Numbered from the stretch's first letter, positions 15,218 through 26,392 are shown. The stretch is 64,000 bases of DNA from Bosea sp. AS-1 (GCF_002220095.1 NZ_CP022372.1:5024501-5088500); one strand, 5' to 3'. The notes: generated from the letters alone by a model not told the origin. Translations and numbers: made by a program.

Positions 15218-15724
15218 TCAGCTGCATCGGCTGTAGATGAAGGTGCCGTAGCGGGTGCTCACATCGGGGTCGACGAAGCGCGCCACGATCTCCTTCGGCT
15301 TTACCGACAGCAATTCGCGATCCTGCGGATCGCCGGCCGGAGCCTCGAAGCCGAGATAGGTCTTGCCGCCGGGCCCCGCCTTTAGCCTGAGCTCGTAGAG
15401 CTTGGGATCATCCGCGACATGCATCATCACCCCGTCGCCAGGGCCCTTTGCAATCACATAGGGTTGCTTGCACTGGCTTCGCGCCTCGGCTTCGGTGCGC
15501 TTGCGATCCTTGTCGGCGTGGAAGGAGGCGACGCCCCAGCGCCCGATCAGGGCATCGCGCGTAATGCCGGTCGGGGCCGGCGCGCTTGCCGCGTCGCTGC
15601 TCGCGGTGGGCAACAGGCTCTCGCCGCCGCAGCCTGCGAGAACAAGAGGCAGAAGGACGCCGCAAGCCAGGATGGCGAGGGTTGGACGCTGCGCGCTAAG
15701 CGGCTCGACAGGGGTCCGTATCAT
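15218..15724 (-). CDS. Lipoprotein of unknown function
   Basis: A 168-residue protein with a signal peptide ending in LVLAGC, so a lipid-anchored periplasmic or outer-membrane protein. The mature part contains IGRWGVASFHADKDRKRTEAEA and ends GTFIYSRCS, which looks like a small single beta-rich domain similar to envelope proteins common in Hyphomicrobiales. It precedes the L,D-transpeptidase gene by 14 bases on the same strand, suggesting an envelope operon. Function not assignable. Confidence 0.65.
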   Translation of the reverse strand: MIRTPVEPLSAQRPTLAILACGVLLPLVLAGCGGESLLPTASSDAASAPAPTGITRDALIGRWGVASFHADKDRKRTEAEARSQCKQPYVIAKGPGDGVMMHVADDPKLYELRLKAGPGGKTYLGFEAPAGDPQDRELLSVKPKEIVARFVDPDVSTRYGTFIYSRCS

Positions 15725-16060
15725 CTTTCCTCCAGGAGAATGGCGTGATCCGTAAAGCCTCAGAGCGATAGAGACAGAGAGGTCAATTGCTGGCCGGGCA
15801 CAACCGCCCCGGCGCCGGAGCGGCAACCCTGAACGACCGACGACTAGCTCGTCAATGGGGCGCCTGGATCGCGTTGGCGGTCGCCGCGGCGGCGGGATGG
15901 GAGGAGGCTTCGCCGCCGCGCACGGTCACAGCGTGCGACGAAGCAGGGCGCCGCGAAGGCAAGCAGACGCAGTGTCGGGCGTCCAGGCATGGTTCCCTCG
16001 GCAAGGCACGTCCGAACTTGGCTTGGTCTCCGCCGTCCAAATGACAAAATAGCGGATGCC
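15725..16060. other. Intergenic stretch without a recognised feature
   Basis: About 336 bases between a lipoprotein gene start and a binding-protein gene end, both leftward. Frames on both strands are open but lack a credible start, ribosome site or protein motif. It should hold the promoter of the lipoprotein/transpeptidase pair. I see no clear promoter elements or terminator. Confidence 0.4.
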
Positions 16061-17758
16061 CTATTTGCCCCTGGACCAATTGCCGACGTCCCAGAGCTCA
16101 CTATCCCACGGGTTCATCGAAACCCCGGCGAGCGACTTTGCCGCGCCCGAGATATTGCCGCGATGCACGAGCGGGATGACGGCATAAGACTGCACCAGCA
16201 TGTCGTTCATCTTACGAGCGAGATCGGCGCGCGCCGCAATCCCGTCGGTCTTCCGCAGGGTCTGGGACAAGGCATCGTAGTCCTGCGCGCAGTAGCGCGG
16301 CATGTTGCTGCCCTGCCATTGCGTGGCCGGGGACGGGATCGCCGCACAGGTCCACTTGTTCAGGTAGGATTCCTGATCGAGCCCTTTCGAGTTGTCGGTA
16401 TACATCTCGATATCGGCGTAGAACTTCTGCCTGGTGTCCGGATTGCCGGCATCGCCGCCGAAGAAGACCGATGCACTGACATTGCGAAGATCGACGGCGA
16501 CGCCGAGGGCCTTCCAGTACTCCTTCAGCATGGCCTGGGTATCCTGCCGAACCCCGCTGGTCGAGGTCAGGAAGGACAGCCTCAGCTTCTGCCCGTCCTT
16601 CTCACGGAAGCCGTCAGCGCCAAGCTTCCAGCCGGCCTCGTCCAGCAGGGCTTTGGCCGCCGCGACATTCGGCTTCAGGCAGCCGTCATTGGCGTTCGAG
16701 ACATATTGGGCGGGTGCCGGCACGACATTGCAGGTCGACTTGCCCTGGTCGCCATAGAGAACCTCCGCGATCTCCGCCCGATCGATGGCGAGGGACAGCG
16801 CCTTGCGCACGCGGATATCGCTCAGGATCTTGTTCGGGCCGCCCGCAACAGTCGAGCGCTTGTCGCCCAGATCCGACGACGGATCGGTCAGGTTCAGGAA
16901 CAGGTATTCGACCATCGAGCCGAAAGCCGTTACCGGCCTTGCCTTGCCCGTGGAGGCCAGCTTCGCCATGACGTCGGGCGCCAGCATCAAGTTCCAGGCA
17001 TAATCGGTTTCGCCTGTCTCGAAGACGGCCCGCGCTGCGGACATCGGGTCGCCGCCGCCCTTAATCGTCACACCCGAGAAATGCGGCTTGTCGGCTTCGC
17101 GATAGGCCGGGTTCATCGCGTAGACGACGACGTCGTTCGGCTTGAAGTCCTTGACCTTGTAGGGGCCGGTGCCAATCGGCGCGAAGTTCTGCGCGGTGCA
17201 GGAGGCGATCTTGGCGCCCATACAGTCCTTGAACTGGGCTTCCTGCAGCACCGGCGTCGTCGAGCTAACGAACGGTACATAAGGGTAGGGCGTCGGCTGC
17301 GCGAACCGGATCTCAACGGTCAGATCGTCCTTGGCCAGGATGTCCTTGATGCCGTCGAAGGCGTTCGAGGCGGCGCAGCCCGCTCCCGGCGCGGTACAAT
17401 ATTTCCAGGTGAAGACGACATCCTTTGCCGTGAAGGCGCTGCCATCGGCCCATTTGACGCCGTGGCGCAGCTTCCAGGTTATCATCGTCGTGTCGGCCGC
17501 GATGCCGCCGTTTTCTTTCGTCGGAATCTCTGCCGCCAGCAGCGGCACCAGCGTGCCCTGCGGATCGAAGCGTGCGAGCGGCTCGACGATGAGCGCCGCC
17601 GCATCGACCTCCTTGCCGATCCCGGACAGGTAGGGATTCAGCGTCGAAGCGGCCTGCCAGTAGAGGATCTTGAGATCCCCATCCGAGCCTCGTTCGGCAT
17701 GGGCAGCGAAGGGCAGCAGCGCAAGTGCGGCCGCGGTCAGGAACTTGGCCGTGCTCAT
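16061..17758 (-). CDS. Oligopeptide/dipeptide ABC transporter binding protein (SBP_bac_5)
   Basis: A 565-residue periplasmic protein with a signal peptide (FLTAAALALLPFAAHA) and family-5 signatures: LVPLLAAEIPTKENGG, ITWKLRHGVKWADGSAFTAK, FAPIGTGPYKVKDF and VRKALSLAIDRAEIAEVLYG. Binding proteins of this class deliver peptides, opines or other bulky organic solutes to Opp/Dpp permeases. The permeases at 20790-22698 and ATPase at 22961-24865 are the likely partners. ATG 17758 follows GGAGA and leaves a signal peptide of normal length. The divergent RpiR gene shares its promoter region. Confidence 0.88.
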   Translation of the reverse strand: MSTAKFLTAAALALLPFAAHAERGSDGDLKILYWQAASTLNPYLSGIGKEVDAAALIVEPLARFDPQGTLVPLLAAEIPTKENGGIAADTTMITWKLRHGVKWADGSAFTAKDVVFTWKYCTAPGAGCAASNAFDGIKDILAKDDLTVEIRFAQPTPYPYVPFVSSTTPVLQEAQFKDCMGAKIASCTAQNFAPIGTGPYKVKDFKPNDVVVYAMNPAYREADKPHFSGVTIKGGGDPMSAARAVFETGETDYAWNLMLAPDVMAKLASTGKARPVTAFGSMVEYLFLNLTDPSSDLGDKRSTVAGGPNKILSDIRVRKALSLAIDRAEIAEVLYGDQGKSTCNVVPAPAQYVSNANDGCLKPNVAAAKALLDEAGWKLGADGFREKDGQKLRLSFLTSTSGVRQDTQAMLKEYWKALGVAVDLRNVSASVFFGGDAGNPDTRQKFYADIEMYTDNSKGLDQESYLNKWTCAAIPSPATQWQGSNMPRYCAQDYDALSQTLRKTDGIAARADLARKMNDMLVQSYAVIPLVHRGNISGAAKSLAGVSMNPWDSELWDVGNWSRGK

Positions 17759-17853
17759 CCTGTCTTCTCCTGTCGCTGTCCCGGCTCGCTTGGCAAAGCT
17801 TCCGGAAGGGATACGTTGATTGTTGTAACATGCTGTGCAAGATGCCTGAATTG

Positions 17854-17876
17854 AGTCAATATGTAATAAAGAATAC
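17854..17876 (+). promoter_or_regulatory. Conserved 23-bp element in the rpiR/binding-protein promoter region
   Basis: The 23 bases begin AGTCAATATGTAA and end GAATAC. A copy with two mismatches is at 22839-22861, in the other divergent promoter of the same transport gene set. An inverted relative (TTGTTGTAACAT) lies about 35 bases upstream, and the element itself contains TGTA-N8-TACA. It is a likely operator of the RpiR protein encoded immediately downstream; the binding is inferred. Confidence 0.6.
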
Positions 17877-17880
17877 AAGA

Positions 17881-18747
17881 ATGGCTGCACCGCCCCTTTT
17901 CGACAGGATCCGCAGCGAAGCCCGATCGACGGCTGAGCGAAAGGTCGCCTCGATCCTGCTCGAAGGCTATCCGACGCGCGCGCTCGCGACGGTCGAGGTG
18001 TTGGCGAAGCAGGCCTCGGTCAGCGCGCCGACCGTGCTGCGCTTCCTCGCCAAGATCGGCTTCTCGCGCTTCGCCGATTTCCAGGCGGCGGCCATCGCCG
18101 ATGTCGAGCGCCAGCTCGGTTCGCCCTTGAACAACATTCGCGCCGAAGCGTCTGGAGAGCCGCCGGAGCATGTCTACCAGCGCACCTTGCTGATGCAGGC
18201 GGAGGCGCTGCAGGTCGCGGCCGCCCAAGCCATGCCGGCGGAATTCGACGCGATCGTCGACCTGCTGGTCCCTCCGCGGGCGACGATCAAGCTATTGGGC
18301 GGGCGCTATAGCCAGAATCTCGCACAGCGCCTGGCGACACAGCTCGGCCAGTTGCGGCCAGGCGTCGCTTTCACCCCGCTGATGCTGGGCTTTGCCTATG
18401 ACGCGCTCGTCGATGCGGGGCCGCAGGACGTCTTCGTGATCTTCGACTATCGCCGCTACCAGAGCGAGCTTCTGACCTTCGCGCGCGAGGCGCGCCGGAG
18501 CGGCGCCCGCATCTGCCTGTTCACCGACATCTGGCGTTCGCCGATCGCGGAATATGCCGACGCGGTGCTGACCTCACCCGACGCCTCGACCTCGCCTTTC
18601 GGCTCGCGCGTCGTCGCTACCGCCCAGATCGAGGCAATCGTCGCCGCCGTCAGCCAGCGCTGCCGCGACTGGAGCCGCGACCGGCTCGCCCGGATCGAGG
18701 AGCTGCGCAAGCTCGGCACGGCAGAGCCGTCCGTCAAGGAAAGCTGA
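17881..18747 (+). CDS. RpiR-family transcriptional regulator
   Basis: A 288-residue protein with an N-terminal HTH_6 domain (SVSAPTVLRFLAKIGFSRFADFQ, about residues 40-62) and a C-terminal SIS-like sensor domain (about 120-250; IKLLGGRYSQNLAQRLATQL, DVFVIFDYRRYQSELL). RpiR proteins sense sugar phosphates or related ligands. Starts upstream of ATG 17881 would pass through the conserved promoter element, so they were rejected. It heads an apparent operon with the amidohydrolase and oxidase genes (gaps of 6 and -4 bases). Confidence 0.87.
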   Translation: MAAPPLFDRIRSEARSTAERKVASILLEGYPTRALATVEVLAKQASVSAPTVLRFLAKIGFSRFADFQAAAIADVERQLGSPLNNIRAEASGEPPEHVYQRTLLMQAEALQVAAAQAMPAEFDAIVDLLVPPRATIKLLGGRYSQNLAQRLATQLGQLRPGVAFTPLMLGFAYDALVDAGPQDVFVIFDYRRYQSELLTFAREARRSGARICLFTDIWRSPIAEYADAVLTSPDASTSPFGSRVVATAQIEAIVAAVSQRCRDWSRDRLARIEELRKLGTAEPSVKES

Positions 18748-18753
18748 CCCTCC

Positions 18754-19500
18754 ATGCATGCCAATCCGCCGATCGTGCTGAATCCGCATGGTCGCTTGCC
18801 CGGGTTGATCGCGGTCGATCACGCCGGGCGTTCGATTCCGCCCGGGCTCGGCGATCTCGGGCTCGCGTCCGCCTGGCGAGAAAGCCACTATTTCTGCGAT
18901 CTCGGCGTGGCGGAGCTCGCGCATGATCTCGCCTCCCGTATCGACGTGCCGATCGTGCTCTGTGATGTCAGCCGCCTCGTCATCGACGTGAACCGTTGGG
19001 TCGACGACCCCCGCTCGATCCCTGTGGCGCTGGAAGGCACCCCGATCGCGCTCAATAAAGCGTTGTCGGCCGCCGAGCGGGAAGCCCGGCAAGACGCAGT
19101 CTTCTGGCCCTATCACCGGCTCCTAGGAGAGATCTGGGCGCGTCAAACCGCGCGTCATTCCCGACCGTTCTTCTTCGCGCTTCACAGCTGCACCCGCGTT
19201 TTCGACGGCCAGCACCGTCCCTGGGACGGCGGCACGATCTGGCATGACGACGACACCCTGTCGCGCCATCTGCTCGGCCATCTCGGCACGGAGAAAGGCC
19301 TCGTGCTGGGCGACAACCAACCCTATTCCGGGCGCAGCGGCGTCTACACGGTCGATTGGCACAGCTATGGCACGGGCCTGCCGGCCTGCGGCTTCGAGGT
19401 GACCAACGATCTCCTGGAGACCGGGCCGGACCGGGCCCGCTGGGCCAGCCGCCTCGCTGGCGCCTTGACGGCCGCCATCGACCGGGAAGTCGCCGCATGA
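18754..19500 (+). CDS. N-formylglutamate amidohydrolase family protein
   Basis: A 248-residue protein with the family's conserved parts: AVDHAGRSIPPGLGDLG, LVIDVNRW, FALHSCTRVFDG, LGDNQPYSG and a late TVDWHSYGTGLPACGFEVTN. These contain the histidines and acidic residues that bind the metal. HutG-type members release formate from N-formylglutamate in histidine breakdown; relatives act on other N-acyl amino acids. No hut genes adjoin, and the neighbouring oxidase and peptide-type transporter suggest a different substrate. Confidence 0.82.
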   Translation: MHANPPIVLNPHGRLPGLIAVDHAGRSIPPGLGDLGLASAWRESHYFCDLGVAELAHDLASRIDVPIVLCDVSRLVIDVNRWVDDPRSIPVALEGTPIALNKALSAAEREARQDAVFWPYHRLLGEIWARQTARHSRPFFFALHSCTRVFDGQHRPWDGGTIWHDDDTLSRHLLGHLGTEKGLVLGDNQPYSGRSGVYTVDWHSYGTGLPACGFEVTNDLLETGPDRARWASRLAGALTAAIDREVAA

Positions 19501-20765
19501 CCCCTTTTTCAGCCGAGCCACCCTATGCGCTGACCGCCGTCGCCGCCCCGGAGACCGGGCGCCTCGCCGGCACACGGGAGGTCGACATCCTGCTGGTCGG
19601 AGGCGGCTATGGCGGCCTGCTGACCGCGATCGAACTGGCAGAGGCCGGCGCGCGCGTCGCGGTGATCGAGGCGCGCGGCATCGGCGCCGGTGGCTCCGGC
19701 CGCAATCACGGCCAATGCATCCCGGTCTTCCGCTATCTCGACCCCGCGATCCTGCCGAAGAAGGGCGTCGATCTCCTTGCCGAAGCCGGAGCACGGGTCT
19801 TCGACCGGATCGCACGGCACGGCCTGCGCTGCGAGGCGATCCAGAAGGGCACGCTCAGCGCGGCCTATAATGACCGGACCCTGGCCGCGACGCGGGCAGC
19901 ACAGGCGAAATACGCTGGCTACGGCAAAACCGACCGCTATCTGGATGCCGACGAGATCGCCGCGCTCACCGGCACCCGCGCCTTCCTGGGTGGTTGGGTC
20001 CATCGCGAAGGGGGACATGTCAATCCGCTCGGCTATGCACGCGAACTGGCGCGGCTCGCACTATCGCTCGGGGTCGAAATCTTCACCGACAGCCCGATGA
20101 CCGGATTCTCGCGCGACGGCGGCCGCTGGTGCATCCGCACGCCCGAGGGTGAAATCCGCGCCAGGGCCGTCGGCCTGACGACCGACGCCTATTCGACGGC
20201 GGCGATCCCCGGCGCGGTGACACAGGGCTTCTTCCCGCTGACGAGCTACGCCGTCGCGAGCCGCCCGCTGACGGCCGAGGAGCGCGCCGGCGTCATGCCC
20301 TCGGGCATGAATTTCGGCGACACCCATCATGATCCGATGTTCTTCCGGATCGATGCCTCCGGAAGGATCATCACCGGCGGCTTGCAGGAGCCCGGCCGCG
20401 GCAGCCGCTTCGACTACACGGCGGGCTTCATGACCCGCCGGCTGGCGCGGATCTGGCCGGTTCTCGCGGGGCTGGACTGGGACTTCATGTGGACAGGCGC
20501 CATCAGCATGGCGCTTGATCAGACACCCTCGATCCAGCGGCTCGACGACGGGCTCTGGGCGCTTTCGGGCTGGTCCGGTCGCGGGGTTCCGACCTCGGCA
20601 GCTTTGTCCGTCGCCTTCGCCCGGACCTTGGAGAACCCTGCCGCGGGGCTCGACTGGTGGCCCCAGCGGCAGCCGCCGCGGGTCGTCGCCGGCGCGTTGC
20701 TGGGGCGGATGGTGCAGCTCTGCCGCGGCCCGTTCAACCAGCTGCGGGACCGGATCGAGGGCTGA
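19497..20765 (+). CDS. FAD-dependent amine/amino-acid oxidase (DAO family)
   Basis: A 422-residue flavoprotein. The ADP-binding motif VDILLVGGGYGGLLTAIELA lies at about 29-48, followed by IEARGIGAGGSGRNHGQ, the typical site near the flavin in OrdL/gamma-glutamylputrescine-oxidase-like enzymes. The C-terminal GLWALSGWSGRGVPTSAAL is the second flavin-contact region. It would oxidise a secondary or primary amine to imine. It starts in an ATGA overlap with the amidohydrolase gene, so the two probably act in one pathway. Confidence 0.85.
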   Translation: MTPFSAEPPYALTAVAAPETGRLAGTREVDILLVGGGYGGLLTAIELAEAGARVAVIEARGIGAGGSGRNHGQCIPVFRYLDPAILPKKGVDLLAEAGARVFDRIARHGLRCEAIQKGTLSAAYNDRTLAATRAAQAKYAGYGKTDRYLDADEIAALTGTRAFLGGWVHREGGHVNPLGYARELARLALSLGVEIFTDSPMTGFSRDGGRWCIRTPEGEIRARAVGLTTDAYSTAAIPGAVTQGFFPLTSYAVASRPLTAEERAGVMPSGMNFGDTHHDPMFFRIDASGRIITGGLQEPGRGSRFDYTAGFMTRRLARIWPVLAGLDWDFMWTGAISMALDQTPSIQRLDDGLWALSGWSGRGVPTSAALSVAFARTLENPAAGLDWWPQRQPPRVVAGALLGRMVQLCRGPFNQLRDRIEG

Positions 20766-20789
20766 ACGTCCTCTTTGTGGCCGCCTTGC

Positions 20790-21698
20790 TCAGCGGGTGC
20801 GTGCTCGCGGATCCATCGCGTCGCGCAGGCCGTCGCCGATATAGTTGACCGACAGCACCGTCAGCGAAATCGCGACGCCGGGCAGGATCACCCGCATCGG
20901 ATAGAGCTGGATCTGGTCGACCGCATCGTAGAGCAGCCGCCCCCAGGTCGGGAAATCCGGTGGGAAGCCGAGCCCGAGGAAGGAGAGCGAGCTTTCGGTG
21001 ATGATCGCGCTGGCGATCCCGAGCGTCGCCGAAACCAGGATCGGCGACAGCACGTTGGGCAGGATGTGGCGCAGGATCATCTTGCCGTCGCGCGTGCCCA
21101 CCGACCGAGCGGCCAGGACGAATTCGCGTTCCTTCAGGGTGAGGACCTCGCCGCGGACGAGGCGCGCGGTATGCATCCAGCTCGTTCCCCCGATGGCGGC
21201 GACGATCAGCAGGAATATCCCGGTCTCGGCGCCGAGCGATTGCGACAGCGGCTCGCGGAACAACATCGACATGACGAGGAGCAGGGGCAGCAACGGAAGC
21301 GCGAGGAAGAGGTCGGTCAGCCGCATCAGGATACCGTCGAGCCCGCGCAGGAAGCCTGCACAAACGCCCACCAGCGTCCCCAGCACCAGCGAGAGCCCCA
21401 TCGCGGTGAAGCCGACCGTCAGCGAGACCCGTCCGCCCGCGATCAGTCGCGCCAGCATATCGCGCCCGAGATGGTCGGTGCCGAGCGGATGATCCAGCGA
21501 CGGCCCCCTGTTGCGCAGCCGCATGGAAATGGCGGTCGGGTCGAGATGCCAGAGCCAGGGGCCGGCGATGACAGCCAGCAGGATCGCGCCGAGGATCACC
21601 GCGCCAATCATCGCGCCGCGATGCTTGCGGAACCGGCGCCAGACATCGCGCGCATGGCTCGAGCGCTGGCGGGGCGCGATCGCAACAGCCTCAGTCAT
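20790..21698 (-). CDS. Opp/Dpp-type ABC permease (DppC-like)
   Basis: A 302-residue inner-membrane protein with an N-terminal anchor (RFRKHRGAMIGAVILGAILL), the DppC signature HPLGTDHLGRDMLARLIAGGR, and the EAA loop around VLAARSVGTRDGKMILRHILPN. About six transmembrane segments. It overlaps its upstream partner by 8 bases, so the two permeases are co-translated; it ends 24 bases from the convergent oxidase gene. Confidence 0.9.
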   Translation of the reverse strand: MTEAVAIAPRQRSSHARDVWRRFRKHRGAMIGAVILGAILLAVIAGPWLWHLDPTAISMRLRNRGPSLDHPLGTDHLGRDMLARLIAGGRVSLTVGFTAMGLSLVLGTLVGVCAGFLRGLDGILMRLTDLFLALPLLPLLLVMSMLFREPLSQSLGAETGIFLLIVAAIGGTSWMHTARLVRGEVLTLKEREFVLAARSVGTRDGKMILRHILPNVLSPILVSATLGIASAIITESSLSFLGLGFPPDFPTWGRLLYDAVDQIQLYPMRVILPGVAISLTVLSVNYIGDGLRDAMDPRARTR

Positions 21699-22698
21699 AG
21701 CGGATCCTCGGATCGAGAATGCCGTACAGGATGTCGGCCATCAGGTTGAACAGCACGATCAGCACCGCGAAGATGAAGGTCAGGGTCTGGACCATCGGCA
21801 CGTCGTTGGCCTGGATCGACGAGATCAGCAGCTCGCCGATCCCGTTCACCTTGAAGACCTGCTCGGTGATGATGGCGCCGCCGAAGATGTGGGGCACGCC
21901 CATCGCGATCACGGTCACGACCGGAATCATCGAGTTGCGCAGCACATGGACCAGCACCACCACCCCCTCGCTCAGCCCGTTGGCGCGAGCGGTGCGGACA
22001 TAGTCCTGCCGCAGGTTATCGAGCATCGAGGCTCGCATGAACCGGCTGATCTGGCTGGCATTGTAGAGGGCGAGCACCATCACTGGCAGAACCATCTGGC
22101 GGATCTGCGCCAGGAAGCTGTCCCAGCTCGTCACCCTCAGCGTCGTGTCGTAGAGCGAGGGAAACCAGCCGAGCCCGACCGAGAAGACCACGATCAACAG
22201 CACGCCGGTGAAGAAGGTCGGCACCGAGAAGCCGATCATCGAGAGGAAGGTGCCGATCTGGTCGAACCAGCTATGCTGGCGATAGGCCGACAGGATGCCG
22301 ATCGGCAACGCGATGGCGGTGCCCACGACATAGGCGAGCCCGACGACCCAGAGCGTCTGCGGCAGCCTCTGCGCGATGATGTCGGCCACCGGCGCGCGTG
22401 ACTGCCATGACATGACGCGCTGGCTCTCGCCTGCCAGGTTCAGCCCCAACAGCGTGTCGAGGACATGCAGCGGCTCGACCCAGAAGAACTGCTTGAGCCA
22501 CAGGAGATAGCGGACCAGCAGGGGATCGCCGAGACCGAGCGAGGCGCGCATCTTCTCCTTCACCTCGGGCGGGATCGTCAGCGGCAGCTGCGCCATCGGG
22601 TCGCCGGGCGCGAGGCCGAGCAGCAGGAAGATGACAAGGCTGATCAGCAGCAGCGTGGGGATCGCCACCAAGAGTCGGCGCAGCGTGTAATGGAGCAT
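21691..22698 (-). CDS. Opp/Dpp-type ABC permease (DppB-like)
   Basis: A 335-residue inner-membrane protein. The first helix LLVAIPTLLLISLVIFLLLG and the following LAPGDPMAQLP are DppB hallmarks, and the EAA region is YVRTARANGLSEGVVVLVHVLRN. Partner of the DppC-like permease. The gene starts at ATG 22698 and faces the ATPase gene across a 262-base divergent region that contains the conserved element at 22839-22861. Confidence 0.9.
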   Translation of the reverse strand: MLHYTLRRLLVAIPTLLLISLVIFLLLGLAPGDPMAQLPLTIPPEVKEKMRASLGLGDPLLVRYLLWLKQFFWVEPLHVLDTLLGLNLAGESQRVMSWQSRAPVADIIAQRLPQTLWVVGLAYVVGTAIALPIGILSAYRQHSWFDQIGTFLSMIGFSVPTFFTGVLLIVVFSVGLGWFPSLYDTTLRVTSWDSFLAQIRQMVLPVMVLALYNASQISRFMRASMLDNLRQDYVRTARANGLSEGVVVLVHVLRNSMIPVVTVIAMGVPHIFGGAIITEQVFKVNGIGELLISSIQANDVPMVQTLTFIFAVLIVLFNLMADILYGILDPRIRYD

Positions 22699-22838
22699 CT
22701 GGAGGCCCTAGTCGCGCGCGACGGAATGCCGGCGCGGGCGCCCGCCGACAGCGCGGCCTATGAGGTCCTGATCCATCCTGATGGCACCTGTCTCGATCGC
22801 CGGATTATGTAAAATAGATTGCAAACATGCGATTAGAC

Positions 22839-22861
22839 AGTCAATATGTAACAAACAATAC
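22839..22861 (+). promoter_or_regulatory. Second copy of the 23-bp putative RpiR operator
   Basis: The element begins AGTCAATATGTAA and ends CAATAC, matching 17854-17876 at 21 of 23 positions in the same orientation. A related ATGTAAAATAGA stands about 40 bases to its left. It lies between the divergent permease and ATPase genes, where an RpiR regulator could control both, and links them to the gene set at 16.1-20.8 kb. Confidence 0.6.
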
Positions 22862-22960
22862 TTTTTTGGAGAAAGCCCCGCCTCTCGCCGGACATTGGTT
22901 CTCGGCTGCGGGGCTGCCTCCAGGCCGATGGGATGGCCGGGCCCAGGCCCGGGAGGTTCG

Positions 22961-24865
<1,905 letters not shown>

Positions 24866-24877
24866 CCCGCGGTCGTG

Positions 24878-24904
24878 ACGCCCCTGCTAGTCGAGACGGG
24901 GCGT
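24878..24904 (+). terminator. Possible stem-loop after the ATPase gene
   Basis: ACGCCCC and GGGGCGT form a perfect seven-base stem around 13 bases, 13 bases after the stop of the fused ATPase. There is no T-run, so termination by this hairpin alone is uncertain. The rest of the space up to 25063 shows nothing else. Confidence 0.3.
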
Positions 24905-25063
24905 GCGGCGACTACGGCCTGGCTCGTGCCCTTTCCCGCCGAAATGCCGTTCATAGGACGACGCGAGTACCGTCTTGCCCGGTCCCGGAATGCTGGCGAC
25001 CCGTGCGGCCAAAGTGACATTGATCGATCCGAAGACCAGGATCGCCGGGCGCCGATCCTCTCA

Positions 25064-25510
25064 TCAGCCTTCGGCATCCATCCGATGAAGCTTCTCGACC
25101 CTGCGGCGGAAATCCTCGTCGGTCGAGAATTCCGCAGCGAGATAGGAGGAGATCAGGTCGCTGGCGAGCCAGGGACCGACGATCTTCGCGCCGATGCACA
25201 TCACGTTGACGTCGTCGTGCTCGACGCTCTGATGGGCGGAGTGAATGTCGTGGCAGACGGCGGCGCGGATGCCCTTCATCTTGTTGGCGGCGATCGAGGC
25301 CCCGACGCCGGTGCCGCAGACCATGATGCCGCGCTCGGCCTCGCCGGAGGTGACCTTGCGGGCAACTTCTCGGGCGATGTCGGGAAAGTCGACGGGCTGA
25401 TCGTCATGGGAGCCGACATCGATGACCTCGTGCCCCAGTGATTTGATGTGGTCGATGACGTGCTGCTTGAGGGACCAGCCGGCATGGTCGGAGCCGATGA
25501 CGAGGCGCAT
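25064..25510 (-). CDS. RpiB/LacAB-family sugar-phosphate isomerase
   Basis: A 148-residue protein starting MRLVIGSDHAGWSLK, with the conserved SDHAG, catalytic Cys65 in CGTGVGASIAANK and a C-terminal RRVEKLHRM. RpiB enzymes interconvert ribose-5-P and ribulose-5-P; paralogues act on allose, erythrulose or other sugar phosphates. Its place at the end of a transport operon argues for a pathway-specific isomerase rather than the housekeeping enzyme. ATG 25510 follows AGGAAAACCC. Confidence 0.85.
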   Translation of the reverse strand: MRLVIGSDHAGWSLKQHVIDHIKSLGHEVIDVGSHDDQPVDFPDIAREVARKVTSGEAERGIMVCGTGVGASIAANKMKGIRAAVCHDIHSAHQSVEHDDVNVMCIGAKIVGPWLASDLISSYLAAEFSTDEDFRRRVEKLHRMDAEG

Positions 25511-25576
25511 GGGTTTTCCTATGTGCAATTGGAACGAGGGGCCGGCGCCCTTGGCGAGCGCCGGCTTTGGATGGGA

Positions 25577-26365
25577 TCAGCCGCGCATCTCCGCGGGCAG
25601 TTCGGTGCCGTGGAACTTCTTGTAGATCGCGTTGAGCTTGCCGTTCTTGAGGTTCTGCTCGACCCAGGCGTTGAGCTTCTCAAGCAGCTTCGGCTCACCC
25701 TTCTTCACGCCGATGGCGAGGTCGAAATTGGTGATCGTGACCTTCGGCTCGAACGGGCGCGACGGTGCCTTGACGCCGATCTGGGAGACGATGGTGGCCG
25801 AGGTGGCGACGCAGTCGGCCTGGCCGGAAACCGCGGCCGTGACCATGGTCGCATCATCCTCGTAGCGGGCGAGCTTGAGATCGCGCTCCTTCATGTTGGT
25901 CAGCGTCGTGTCCTGCGTGGTGCCGCGCGAGACGGCGATCGTCTTGCCCTTCAGATCGTCCCAGCTCTTCGCCTCGACCGATTTCAGGCAGCCCACGACC
26001 GATTGCAGCGCGGCGTAGGGCTTGGAAAAGTCGATGACCTTGGCGCGATCCGGCGTAACCGACAGCGTCGAGATGATGATGTCGGCCTTGTTGGTCTGGA
26101 CGTTGGGGATGCGGGTCGCGCCAGTCGTCTGGATGAATTCGAGCTGCAGGCCCCAGTCCTTGGCGAGGAGTTCGGCGGTCTCGACGTCCGAGCCGGTCGG
26201 TTTCATGGCGCTGTCGATCATGCCCGATGGCGGGATCGCGAGATCGGTCGCGATGCGGATCTTGCCGGCCTTCGTGATGTCGTCGAGCATGTCGGCGCGA
26301 ACTGCCTGGCTGGCGCAGGCAAGGGCTGTCGTGCCGAGCAGAGCGAGCGTGAACAAGCGTTTCAT
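25577..26365 (-). CDS. Polar amino-acid type ABC transporter binding protein (SBP_bac_3)
   Basis: A 262-residue periplasmic protein with a signal peptide (FTLALLGTTALACASQAVRA) and family-3 motifs: GKIRIATDLAIPPSG, SDVETAELLAKDWGL, DIIISTLSVTPDRAKVIDFSKPY and the C-terminal LNAWVEQNLKNGKLNAIYKKF. The ligand is probably a small polar acid or amino acid. It stands between the ATPase and isomerase genes in a single-strand operon. Confidence 0.88.
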   Translation of the reverse strand: MKRLFTLALLGTTALACASQAVRADMLDDITKAGKIRIATDLAIPPSGMIDSAMKPTGSDVETAELLAKDWGLQLEFIQTTGATRIPNVQTNKADIIISTLSVTPDRAKVIDFSKPYAALQSVVGCLKSVEAKSWDDLKGKTIAVSRGTTQDTTLTNMKERDLKLARYEDDATMVTAAVSGQADCVATSATIVSQIGVKAPSRPFEPKVTITNFDLAIGVKKGEPKLLEKLNAWVEQNLKNGKLNAIYKKFHGTELPAEMRG

Positions 26366-26392
26366 CCTTGGGTCTCCTTCCCGTTTTGGTTG

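Noticed and set aside
15989..17854. Long rightward open frame opposite the peptide-binding-protein gene
   Set aside because: It is the GC-rich antisense shadow of a clear family-5 receptor: arginine, histidine and glycine rich, no domain, no ribosome site.
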